A DNA stretch of 64,000 nucleotides from an uncultured Ruminobacter sp. (GTDB lineage Bacteria > Pseudomonadota > Gammaproteobacteria > Enterobacterales > Succinivibrionaceae). This document shows, in pieces, positions 1 through 9,100 of the stretch. A program made the translations under genes and the position numbers. Positions within the stretch are counted from its first letter, which is position 1. Each line of letters begins with the position of its first letter. The notes under the pieces were generated by a model. The model had not been told where the DNA came from. It searched no databases and worked only from the letters and a program-made list of their open reading frames with translations. The stretch is from positions 1 to 64,000 of the forward strand of contig CACWVT010000008.1 in assembly GCA_902764345.1 (NCBI GenBank), read 5' to 3'.

Positions 1-50
1 TGGCTGACTTAAATAAGAATCAGCTGGCAAATCTGGCGATGAAGGCTTAA
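1..50 (+). CDS. 3' end of an unidentified gene (partial)
   Basis: An open frame entering from the left edge encodes the residues ADLNKNQLANLAMKA and stops with TAA at 48-50. Only 15 residues are visible, so the product cannot be named. In many gammaproteobacteria tgt precedes yajC, but this tail does not resemble the Tgt C-terminus I know, so I make no assignment. A roughly 200-bp AT-rich gap with a promoter follows, which fits the end of a separate transcription unit. Confidence 0.3.
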   Translation, partial: ADLNKNQLANLAMKA

Positions 51-190
51 TTTGGTAAAAAATTTATTTTATAGGTTTTTATAGATCCAAAATAGCGGAA
101 TTGCGGCGATTTTTCAGTTCCGATAATTATGGGAAAGCCGTGAAATACAATGATCTTTCATTCATAATTGAAGCCCTCCAATAAATAATT

Positions 191-219
191 CTGTTAAAAC
201 AGCATAATTCATATATAAT
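191..219 (+). promoter_or_regulatory. Predicted sigma-70 promoter for yajC-secDF
   Basis: A perfect TATAAT lies at 214-219. A weak -35 (CTGTTA, 191-196) lies 17 bp upstream, in an AT-rich stretch about 40 bp before yajC. The -10 is convincing and the -35 is inferred from spacing. Confidence 0.5.
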
Positions 220-260
220 GCAAAATCGTGTTTTATTTTTAAAATTCGAGGTTTATGACA

Positions 261-641
261 ATGGATTTATTTGCAACTGCATATGCTGATGAAGGCGTTC
301 AGACTGCTGCCAATACGGTTCCTGCCGGCGGCCCTGACATTACATTTCTTGTGATGATGGCCGTAGCTTTTGCCTGCTTCTATTTGTTTGTCCTGAGACC
401 GGGCAATAAAAAGAACAAGGAGCGTGCCGAGTCTTTAAAGAAGCTTGAGGTGGGTGACGAAGTTCTTACCAGTGGCGGTTTAATCGGCAGAATCACCAAG
501 GTTAATGAAGACCTTGATCTGCTGACAATTGAAATCGCTCCGGGTACATCAGTAAAAGTCAACAGACAGTACGTTGTAAGTCCTTTACCAAAGGGAACTT
601 ATGATGAACGTAAGGTCGAATCAAACAAGCAGAAGAAATAA
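261..641 (+). CDS. yajC: Preprotein translocase accessory subunit YajC
   Basis: YajC is a small inner-membrane partner of SecD and SecF that supports SecYEG-dependent export. One hydrophobic segment (about residues 25-45, ending LFVLRP) is followed by a Lys-rich stretch and the conserved GDEVLTSGGLIGRITKV block, ending in a cytoplasmic tail. An in-frame ATG exists at 255, but the GAGG at 248-251 is too close to it. The ATG at 261 sits 9 bases after GAGG and gives 126 residues, near the usual size. The gene is the first of yajC-secD-secF; secD begins about 65 bases downstream. Confidence 0.93.
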   Translation: MDLFATAYADEGVQTAANTVPAGGPDITFLVMMAVAFACFYLFVLRPGNKKNKERAESLKKLEVGDEVLTSGGLIGRITKVNEDLDLLTIEIAPGTSVKVNRQYVVSPLPKGTYDERKVESNKQKK

Positions 642-706
642 AAAAATTTCGTGCTTTATGTGTGTGCGGGTATCAGATACCTGCAGGAGAATGCAAGGAG
701 TAGGTT

Positions 707-2560
707 TTGATAAACAAATATCCTTTATGGAAAAATTTGCTGATACTGGCAGTTCTGATTGTTGGCGCAGTATACGCATTGCCTAATCTTTACGGTGAAG
801 ATCAGGCTATCCAGATTAGCGGTTCCAAGGGGATAACCCTGGAAAGCGAAGATTACCAGAAGATTGAAGGTGTTATCGCAAATGACTGCCCTGACTGTGT
901 TGTTGAAAGAAACGAAGGTCAGGCCCTCATTCGTTTCAAGGATAACGATTTGCGCCTTCGCATGAAGGAAAAGCTGGTAGGTGAACTCGGTGACAATTAC
1001 ATTGTTGCCCTTAATCTTGCCGCAGCAACACCGGAATGGTTAAAAGCCATCGGTGCCAAGCCGTTAAAGCTCGGTCTTGACTTAAGAGGCGGTCTGCACT
1101 TCCTTATGGAAGTTGACATGGACGAAGCCATCAAGAAGATTGTTGCTCAGTCAATACAGGATTTCCGTACCGAACTCCGTGAGGAGAAGATCCGTCTGTC
1201 AGGTATCAGAAGCATCGGTCAGGACATCGTGATTACCTTCCGTGACGAGGAAACCCGTAACAAGGCCCTCAGACTGTTATCAGGCAAGCATCAGGATTTA
1301 ACCTTTACCGAAGGTGATTCCTCTTCCTCATTTGAAATCAAGGCCGTAATGAAGCCTGAAAAGATCAAGGAAGTAAAGACTTATGCCGTTGAACAGAACA
1401 TCAACATCATAAGAAACCGTGTTAATGAACTCGGTGTTGCGGAACCTCTGGTTCAGAGACAGGGTGCGGATCGTATTATTGTTGAACTTCCGGGTGTTGA
1501 AGACTCAGCAAGAGCCAAGGAAATCTTAGGTGCCACTGCTACCCTTGAGTTCCGTCTTGTTGATCAGGCAGCCGACCTTCAGAGCGCCGCAAGCGGTGTG
1601 GTATCCTCAAACGATGAGGTTCTTACCGACAGAAACGGCAGACCTGTGGTCGTAACCAAGCATGTCATTCTTACCGGTGACCATATCATCGACGCCAAGA
1701 GCGGCATGGATGAAAACGGTCGTCCTGAGGTAAACATCAGCCTCGATTCAAAGGGCGGCAACACCATGTCTAACTTTACCAAGGATCATATCGGTCAGCC
1801 TATGGCAACAAACTTTATCGAGTATAAGGTTGTTGACGATCAGAACGGCGGCGACGGTGCCGTAAAGTTCAGAAAGGTTGAACAGATTATCAACGTTGCC
1901 ACCATTCAGGCCCGTCTCGGCAACAAGTTCCGTATTACCGGTCTTGACAGCCCTACGGAAGCACACAATCTGGCGCTGTTACTCAGAGCAGGTGCCCTGA
2001 TTGCTCCTATCCAGATTGTTGAGGAAAGAAACATCGGACCAAGCCTCGGTAAGCAGAATATCGATAACGGTATGAGAGCGATGATGTACGGTCTGATAGT
2101 TCTCGGTCTCTTCATGATCGTGTACTACAGAGCTTTCGGTATCATTGCCAACCTGGCCCTGATTTTTAACATGGTTCTGCTTGTGGGCGTAATGTCCATG
2201 ATCCCAGGCGCCACCATGACCCTTCCGGGCATTGCGGGTATAGTTCTTACCATCGGTATGGCCGTGGATGCCAACGTACTTATTTACGAACGTATCCGTG
2301 AAGAAATAAGAAACAACCGCGGCGTGCAGCAGGCAATCAATCTCGGCTATGAAAGAGCCTTTGTTACCATTATGGACTCCAACATTACCTCCATTCTGGT
2401 AGCTCTGATTCTGTTTGCCGTCGGTACCGGTGCGGTTAAAGGTTTCGCCCTTGTTCTGATGATTGGTCTGGTTTGCTCAATGTTTACCGCAGTTACATGC
2501 TGCCGCGCCATTGTAAATCTCATCTGGGGCGGTCGTGATGTTAAGAAGCTGGCTATTTAA
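707..2560 (+). CDS. secD: Protein translocase subunit SecD
   Basis: SecD is the larger half of the SecDF proton-driven export accessory. It pulls substrates out on the periplasmic side of SecYEG. The N-terminus (KYPLWKNLLILAVL then YALPNLYGED) is a membrane segment typical of the family. The conserved LGLDLRGGLHF motif follows, then a large periplasmic domain of about 400 residues. The C-terminal RND-like membrane domain includes GMAVDANVLIYERIREE. The length of 617 aa matches enterobacterial SecD. The start is a TTG at 707, with AAGGAG at 695-700 spaced 6 bases before it; no better ATG is available. secF begins 12 bases after the stop behind a perfect AGGAGG, so the two are co-translated or tightly coupled. 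Confidence 0.96.
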   Translation: MINKYPLWKNLLILAVLIVGAVYALPNLYGEDQAIQISGSKGITLESEDYQKIEGVIANDCPDCVVERNEGQALIRFKDNDLRLRMKEKLVGELGDNYIVALNLAAATPEWLKAIGAKPLKLGLDLRGGLHFLMEVDMDEAIKKIVAQSIQDFRTELREEKIRLSGIRSIGQDIVITFRDEETRNKALRLLSGKHQDLTFTEGDSSSSFEIKAVMKPEKIKEVKTYAVEQNINIIRNRVNELGVAEPLVQRQGADRIIVELPGVEDSARAKEILGATATLEFRLVDQAADLQSAASGVVSSNDEVLTDRNGRPVVVTKHVILTGDHIIDAKSGMDENGRPEVNISLDSKGGNTMSNFTKDHIGQPMATNFIEYKVVDDQNGGDGAVKFRKVEQIINVATIQARLGNKFRITGLDSPTEAHNLALLLRAGALIAPIQIVEERNIGPSLGKQNIDNGMRAMMYGLIVLGLFMIVYYRAFGIIANLALIFNMVLLVGVMSMIPGATMTLPGIAGIVLTIGMAVDANVLIYERIREEIRNNRGVQQAINLGYERAFVTIMDSNITSILVALILFAVGTGAVKGFALVLMIGLVCSMFTAVTCCRAIVNLIWGGRDVKKLAI

Positions 2561-2572
2561 AGGAGGACAGAA

Positions 2573-3520
2573 ATGTTTCAAATCATAAAACCGGGAACAG
2601 TTATTCCTTTCATGAAGATAGCCAAACTGGTGGAAATTATCTGTATTGCCGCAGTACTGTTCTTTATCGGCTGTCTCTGCACCAAGGGACTCAACTGGGG
2701 TCTCGATTTCACCGGCGGTGTGGTAATTGAGGTTCAGTATCCAGAAGAGGCAAATCTGGAACGTATCCGCGGGGATCTGGCAAAGTCCGGCATTTCCAAT
2801 GCGGTGGTTCAGAATTTCGGTACAACCCGTGACGTATCAATCCGCATTCAGCCTAAGGGTGAGGAAAATCAGAAGGATATCACCGAAAAGGTTAAGGTCG
2901 TTGTATCTGAACATGACAAGAGAGCTCAGGTTACCCGTTCAGAATACGTTGGTCCTGCCGTGGGTCAGGAACTGGTTGTAAGCGGTGTTATTGCCGTTCT
3001 GCTGTCACTGGTTATCCTGCTGGTGTACATTGCTGCACGTTTCGAGTGGAGAATGGCTACCGGTGCGATTATTTCCCTGGCGTATGACGTTATCGTGGTA
3101 CTCGGTATCTTCTCCGTGTGGGGTATCGAGTATGACCTGACTGTTCTTGCAGCGGTACTGACCGTTATCGGTTATTCATTAAACGATAAGATCGTTGTGT
3201 TCGACCGTATCCGTGAAAATGCCAGAAAGCTGCACAAGATGGCCATGGTGGATTTGTTCAACAGATCTCTTACCGAGACCTTCTCAAGAACAATAATCAC
3301 CTCACTCACCACCATAATTACCGTTGCGTCACTGCTTATTTTCGGCGGTGAAATGATTTTCGGGTTCTCTCTGGCTCTGTTAATCGGTATCGTATTCGGT
3401 ACATTATCATCAATTTACGTGGCTTCAACCTGGCCTTTATTACTCGGAATCTCAAGGGAAAATCTCCTTGTTACCGAAGTTAAGAAGGATGTTGAGGAAA
3501 TTTCTGAAGCAGATTACTGA
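2573..3520 (+). CDS. secF: Protein translocase subunit SecF
   Basis: SecF pairs with SecD in the inner membrane. The 315-aa protein shows the N-terminal membrane helix, the GLDFTGGVVIEV motif that starts the periplasmic domain, and five C-terminal membrane helices. The family motif VIGYSLNDKIVVFDRIREN is present. Translation starts at an ATG preceded by AGGAGG at 2561-2566, just after the secD stop. A strong intrinsic terminator about 35 bases downstream closes the yajC-secD-secF operon. Confidence 0.96.
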   Translation: MFQIIKPGTVIPFMKIAKLVEIICIAAVLFFIGCLCTKGLNWGLDFTGGVVIEVQYPEEANLERIRGDLAKSGISNAVVQNFGTTRDVSIRIQPKGEENQKDITEKVKVVVSEHDKRAQVTRSEYVGPAVGQELVVSGVIAVLLSLVILLVYIAARFEWRMATGAIISLAYDVIVVLGIFSVWGIEYDLTVLAAVLTVIGYSLNDKIVVFDRIRENARKLHKMAMVDLFNRSLTETFSRTIITSLTTIITVASLLIFGGEMIFGFSLALLIGIVFGTLSSIYVASTWPLLLGISRENLLVTEVKKDVEEISEADY

Positions 3521-3553
3521 TTGAAATCTTCCGAAAAACGCAATTGATTCGTA

Positions 3554-3587
3554 AAGCCGTTCCGACAGTATGCCGGAACGGCTTTTT
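3554..3587 (+). terminator. Intrinsic terminator of yajC-secDF
   Basis: An 11-bp perfect stem, AAGCCGTTCCG (3554-3564) with its complement at 3574-3584, is followed by a T-run. The rest of the gap to nlpI (about 230 bases) holds no gene that I can support. Confidence 0.85.
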
Positions 3588-3817
3588 CATCCGTAAGAGC
3601 CGATATGTGACCTAATGATGGTGGCAGTTCTCATTTTTCATGAATAACGCATGGTCGGTAAGACGTTAAATATTATAATCTTTAGTATCCGGCGGTTCCT
3701 GCAGATACGGGGAAGAACCGTCAGCCTCATAATAAATAATGCTTCAGCGCTGCCCCGAAACAGCGTTTTATATCCTCTGAATCAGCATAATGTCAGTTAA
3801 TGCAATGGAAAATAGTA

Positions 3818-4771
3818 ATGTTTAAGAAAATCATCCACACGGCCGTAACGGCATCCTTGACAGTCATGCTTTCGGCATGCGCATCAACCGGGACGGAAAC
3901 GGCTGACGGACATATCAATCCTGATTTCATTAAGATTGAATTGCCGCGCGTCGTTACACCGGCTGAACAGCTTAACATGGTTAAACTGTCCCAGGTTCTG
4001 GGAAACACCAAGCTCAATCATACCCAGGTAAGCGTGGTTATGTGGCACCGTGCCGAGCTTTATAACCGCATGGGACTGGATTTTCTGTCAGTCCTCAGTC
4101 TTCTGGGATGCGTCAACGAGGATAATCAGAATTCCGACTGCTATCGTGACTACGGCGGAGCCCTGTACAGTCACGGCAAGTTCCTTGAGGCTTACGATGC
4201 TTTAGACGGGGCACTGGAACTGAGTCCAAAGGATAATGCCGCCCATTTCAGCAGAGGTCTTGCCCTTTACTACGGTAAAAGGGAGAAGATGGCTGAAGAG
4301 GATTTTTATAAGGTTTATCTGAGTGACCGTCAGGATCCTTATTTTCAGCTGTGGCTGTTCTATGCGGAATATGCCTCAGATCCGGAAAAGGCCGGAAAGA
4401 ATCTTCTGAGCAGGTACCGCATGATTAATGTGAAGGATCTGTCCTTCGGAACCAGGGTGCTGGAGGTTTATCTGAATATCAGATCAGAAAAGGATTTGTG
4501 GGATCATATTTTTGACGGAACCAAGAATTACATTGAAAGAAATGAAAGACTCTGCGAAGCCTATTTCTACATGGGTAAGATGCATCTCATGAACGGGGAG
4601 ACCACGAGGGCTCTGGATTACTTCAAGCTGGCAAGAACCACCAACGTAAGCTATTTCCTCGAGCACAGCAATGCGCTGCTGGAGATTCACATGCTTGATA
4701 CCGAAAATGAGTATGATGACATCGGCTTTGATGAAAAGATGGTAAACAGTGAAACCGGAACGCCGCAGTAA
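3818..4771 (+). CDS. nlpI: NlpI-like TPR lipoprotein
   Basis: NlpI is an outer-membrane lipoprotein adaptor that scaffolds peptidoglycan hydrolases and their protease. The N-terminus MFKKIIHTAV...VMLSACAS is a lipoprotein signal with lipobox LSAC. TPR units follow; DYGGALYSHGKFLEAYDALD and AHFSRGLALYYGKREKMAEE align with the equivalent NlpI repeats. The C-terminal FYMGKMHLMNG and SYFLEHSNALLEI segments also match E. coli NlpI. The length is 317 aa, against 294 in E. coli. An upstream ATG at 3800 would add six residues before the signal peptide, so the ATG at 3818 is preferred. Confidence 0.88.
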   Translation: MFKKIIHTAVTASLTVMLSACASTGTETADGHINPDFIKIELPRVVTPAEQLNMVKLSQVLGNTKLNHTQVSVVMWHRAELYNRMGLDFLSVLSLLGCVNEDNQNSDCYRDYGGALYSHGKFLEAYDALDGALELSPKDNAAHFSRGLALYYGKREKMAEEDFYKVYLSDRQDPYFQLWLFYAEYASDPEKAGKNLLSRYRMINVKDLSFGTRVLEVYLNIRSEKDLWDHIFDGTKNYIERNERLCEAYFYMGKMHLMNGETTRALDYFKLARTTNVSYFLEHSNALLEIHMLDTENEYDDIGFDEKMVNSETGTPQ

Positions 4772-4820
4772 TCCGCCTTCCCGGTTGGTACAGGCCGCCG
4801 GGATGAAGTCATGAAGTCCG

Positions 4821-4856
4821 GGAGGCCGATAATACACTCTTGTATTATCGGTCTCC
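4821..4856. terminator. Long hairpin after nlpI
   Basis: A 16-bp stem with one G-U pair (4821-4836 with 4841-4856) closes a 4-base loop. The downstream T-run is poor (TTGTGTTAGC). It may be a terminator or an RNA-stabilising 3' hairpin. Confidence 0.55.
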
Positions 4857-4973
4857 TTGTGTTAGCTTTATCCACGGCGTCATGATGTCGCGCACATGAC
4901 TTTTTTCGGGTTCGGGTCATGGCCGGCAATGCTGCGGAGAGAGTTTTTGGGGACTGATAATCGGAGAAAAAAG

Positions 4974-5753
4974 ATGTCAGACAACTACGGTTCAGAAAAA
5001 TATGAATGTCTGAATAACATGGTGATAATTCTGGTGGACCCAAGCCATTACGGCAATATAGGTTCGGCCTCGAGAGCAATGAAGACCATGGGATTATCGA
5101 AATTAAGAATTGTTTCATCAAACGGCAGTATTATTACCGATGAGGCCCTGGCTCTGTCAAAGGGTGCGGCTGACGTCCTGAAAAGTGCCGAGGTTTTCTC
5201 CACACTTGATGAGGCTCTTGCCGACGTGACGTTTGTTGCCGGTACGTCTGCTAGACACCGCAGCATAGAACTTCCGCTTTATCAGCCGCGTGAGGCCGTG
5301 GAGAAGATACGTCCGCACCTGATGAACGGCATGAAGTGCGCCATCATGTTCGGCAGGGAGAGAACCGGGCTTACGAACGAAGAACTGCAGCGCTGCGACA
5401 TTCACATCAACATAGATGCCAATCCCGAATATTCATCACTGAATCTGGCAATGAGCGTGCAGGTGCTTTCCTATGAACTGAGACAGGCATGTCTGCGTTC
5501 CGGAAATCAGGAACCTGCGGCTGATTTTGATGAGGGACTCCGTAAGCCGAAGCATTCGGATCTGGAGCAGTTCTATAATTTCATTGAGAAGAATCTCTGT
5601 GACTGCGGATTCCTTAAAAAGAATCATAACGGCAGTGTGATGGGGCAGATAAGGCGTGTCTATGCCAAGGCGGACATGAGTGCCCATGAACTCAGAATCA
5701 TATACGGAACCCTGGCATCAATGCTTAAGCACAGAAAGGACGGCGGAGAGTAA
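4974..5753 (+). CDS. trmJ: tRNA (cytidine/uridine-2'-O-)-methyltransferase TrmJ
   Basis: TrmJ is a SPOUT-class methyltransferase that 2'-O-methylates position 32 of certain tRNAs using S-adenosylmethionine. The N-terminal VDPSHYGNIGSASRAMKTMG and the SAM-binding FGRERTGLTNEELQRC and NPEYSSLNLAMSVQ blocks match the family closely. The C-terminal dimerisation region (LEQFYNFIEKNLCDCGF) is also present. The frame is open further upstream, but the ATG at 4974, preceded by CGGAGA, gives 259 residues and aligns with known N-termini. It stands alone between a hairpin and a terminator. Confidence 0.93.
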   Translation: MSDNYGSEKYECLNNMVIILVDPSHYGNIGSASRAMKTMGLSKLRIVSSNGSIITDEALALSKGAADVLKSAEVFSTLDEALADVTFVAGTSARHRSIELPLYQPREAVEKIRPHLMNGMKCAIMFGRERTGLTNEELQRCDIHINIDANPEYSSLNLAMSVQVLSYELRQACLRSGNQEPAADFDEGLRKPKHSDLEQFYNFIEKNLCDCGFLKKNHNGSVMGQIRRVYAKADMSAHELRIIYGTLASMLKHRKDGGE

Positions 5754-5825
5754 CGCCGAAGCAGGCAGACCCGGTGCCGGTCTGACGGTGACGGATCATG
5801 GGGCTGCCGGCAGACCGGTTTTACG

Positions 5826-5867
5826 AAAATCCTGACGGTCAGGAGTGAGATCGTCAGGATTTTTTTG
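5826..5867 (+). terminator. Intrinsic terminator of trmJ
   Basis: AAAATCCTGACG (5826-5837) pairs with CGTCAGGATTTT (5852-5863) and is followed by a run of T. Confidence 0.88.
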
Positions 5868-6080
5868 TCTGAAGTCGAAAGGAATCCGTAATTCAGAGGT
5901 ATCTTTACCGGTAATATACACAAAACATGTTTGTGTTTCGTATAACAACAGAATACTTTAATATTATTGACGTGATTCACGAATATAAGGAAAAGAGGTC
6001 ATTTTTATAAGATAATTATATTTAAATATCATGAAAAAGCTTTCATTATGTTTAAAATTTGTTAAAATTAACAAAATATT

Positions 6081-6107
6081 AAATCAGGAACAAGTCCTGA
6101 TTTTTTT
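6081..6107 (+). terminator. Terminator-like hairpin in the leader of the GH57/PKD gene
   Basis: AAATCAGGA (6081-6089), a 5-base loop and TCCTGATTT (6095-6103) end in a T-run. The T-run lies about 40 bases before the start codon of the 1747-aa gene. If the promoter lies in the AT-rich DNA upstream (5900-6070), this is an attenuator; otherwise it ends an upstream transcript. A 40-codon open frame starting at ATG 6031 runs through it and overlaps the next gene's start, but it has no evident ribosome binding site. Confidence 0.6.
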
Positions 6108-6145
6108 AAACATGTCCTTTTTTTCCATTTCCAGAGTGAATCCAT

Positions 6146-9100
6146 ATGAGTAACAGAATGTTAAGAATCAACGGCCTTTCCCTTGCCGTTGGTTTGGCAG
6201 TTGCCATCCCGGGGTTTGTCGTGTCTGATGATGCTCAGGCCGCCGGTGTCATAGCTGCAACCCATATATATCATAATCACATGCCTAATTTCTGGCCTTA
6301 CTACAATACCGCAGATTACGAAAAGGCTGCCGTAGGTGATCCGATAAGATACGCCTATGACGGTCAGGTATTCAGGATTAAGGAAAACCCTCCTGCAGAT
6401 TACACTTATTTTCTGCCTAAGAAGGGGACTCCGATGCCTCACGACAATCTGCAGCAGTATTATGACAGGGATGCAAAGCGCAACGCCTATACTTCATGGC
6501 CTGCTCAGACCGCCCGTGCCAACAGCGGGGCCCATCCGTTAAGCCAGACACAGGTAACAATGTCTGCTGCCGTAATCAATAACGTGCAGAGCTTTGCGGA
6601 ACTTAATATTTTTGACTTCTTCAAGGAAGGCTGGTCTTCCGACTGGAAGTCAACCGTGGGTTCTCTTAAAACAACCAACGGCTTTAATGCCCTGGAACCG
6701 ATTCATTTTACCGGTCACCATTCAATGGGACCTCTTGTCGGCCCAAGATATTTCCTCAAGGATCTTATTTATCAGAACGTAACCCTGCAGCGTGATTACT
6801 TCCTCGGTGCGGACAAGTTCAGATCTTCGAAGGGCTTCTTCCCGACAGAGCTCGGTTTCTCCGAAAGACTTATCCCAACCCTTACCAAGCTCGGCATTGA
6901 ATGGTCTGTTGTGGGTAACAACCATTTCTCAAGAACCCTGAAGGACTACCCGTACAACTATAAGGATCCTTCATATGATACCCTGGTATCCCCTCCGAAC
7001 AGGGCTGATCTGCAGAATACATACGAAGCAGGTGAATGGGTAAGGGTCGGCATGTCTCATGAACAGCAGCAGATTGTGAATAAGTTCCCGTTCTGCGACA
7101 TTCCTCACTGGGTTCAGTATGTTGATCCCGTAACCGGCAAGGCTGATAAGATAGCCGCCATTCCGGTGGATCAGAACGGTTCCTGGCTTGAAGGCTGGGA
7201 AGGTGAGGCAAACGCGCACACCGAAATCGAACGTTCAAACTACGTTGCAGACGCAAATGGCAGAACCATGTACTACGTAATTGCCCATGACGGTGATAAC
7301 GGTGAAGGCCGTGCCGGTTCAATCAGCACCTGGCTGGCTTCCGGTTCCGAATACAGTGCCGACGGAGTCGTCGGTATGGGTGTGGAGGAATATCTTAAGG
7401 CCTATCCAATCCCTGAATCCGACATTCAGCACATTCAGGACGGTTCATGGGTTGATACCCGTGATTCCTCATCAGATCCTGACTGGTATCACTGGCATAT
7501 TCCGATGGGTGTATGGAAAGGACAGCTCAGTGATTTCAACAAGGCTTTAGGTACCGAATTCGAAATGCCGGTGAATTTTGCCGGAACCCCTATGGGACAT
7601 GCCGTTTCCATGGAATACGGTTACCATTATCTGGAAAGAAACTTTGCCCTGCTTCAGGCAGCGGAAAACTACGCCGTCACCGCAGAGCAGATCTGGCTTG
7701 ATGATCATCCTAACTACTGGTCTCCTTCAACAGATGCCGAAAAGCAGGTTACCTACGATGGCAATCAGCTTAACCCTTACATGATGTCATATCCTGTAAA
7801 GGGTGATGAGCAGAATGATTACAGGGGCGGCGCAAATCCTGCGGAACTCGGCTGGTACTTCCTGATTTCATCAATTGATTCAGGTTTTGGTTACTATGAT
7901 GAAAATACCGATGATAACGTGAAGCCTTCTCTCGGCTTCAACCAGTCACTGTACTTTACCGAACCTTATGTTACCAAGAATGCGGCAAAGGACAAGACCG
8001 GACCTTCAATGTGGTGGGTTCAGCGCTATCCTACCAATCCGGGTTCCGCAAACAGCGGCAAGGCTGAAGGCTGGACTCCTATGTATGCCGACAATACCTT
8101 TGCCGTTTATACCTATGCCTATGACGTAAGCGGCATAAAGGATGTCAAGGTTTACGTCCGTGCCCACAAGAACAAGAGCATGGGTCCTACCGACATCGCT
8201 CCGCGCGTATATGATCCAAAGGCACTCGGTATCAGCGGTGATGCAGTGGGTGAATGGAAAGTATATGACACCAAGGTCAGGGATCTGACTCCTGACATGA
8301 ACGGTGTGGCCTGGCAGGATAATGAGGTAAGTCTCAACTATAAGGTAATACCGGCCAAGAAGATTGCAAGCACCTATTATGCCTACATCAGCGATTTCAG
8401 GGACCAGCTGGTTGACTACTACATGGAAGCTACCGATACCCGCGGTAATGTTACCAGAAGTGAAATCAACCACACCTACGTCGGTGCCGGCAGATACAAT
8501 CTGGTAGACGGTGCCTACATTGAAGACGTTAACGGTGAAATCGAAGGTTCACACATGTTCTTTACCGACGGTTCCGTCGTGCTTACTGACAGCGTAACCG
8601 TTTACGCCAAAGCAGGTGATGAATCAGTTACTTCCGTATACCTTGAACACAAGGACAAGGGTACTTCAGACTGGAACGGCGTGGAAATGAAGAAGGTCGG
8701 GGACACCACCTATTTCAAGACCACCGTGACCTATACCCGTGATGCCACCTGTGCCGATATCAGGGTCAGGGAAAACGGCGGTTCTTACTATAACGGTAAC
8801 TCCGGCACCTGTCTCAGCAAGGGAACCTACGTCATCGGAAAGGACGGCAGCATAACTGAAGGGGCTCCTACCGATATCGTTACCCCTGTTACCTTCTACT
8901 TCAAGCCTGCATCATCACTTACCAGTGTCTGCGTTCACTACCGCGGTACTCCTCAGACCGGTGACAAGGGCTGGACTGCCGCACCGGGCGCTGCCATGAC
9001 AGCACAGAAGAACGGCTGGTGGAGTTACACCGATACCGAAAGCTTCGGTGCCGAAATCTCCGGACTGGAATTCCTGTTCAACGACTGCGGCAACAGCTGG

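Noticed and set aside
4896-4973. Upstream extension of TrmJ
   Set aside because: The added residues do not align with any TrmJ and the frame lacks a ribosome binding site there; the ATG at 4974 has CGGAGA.
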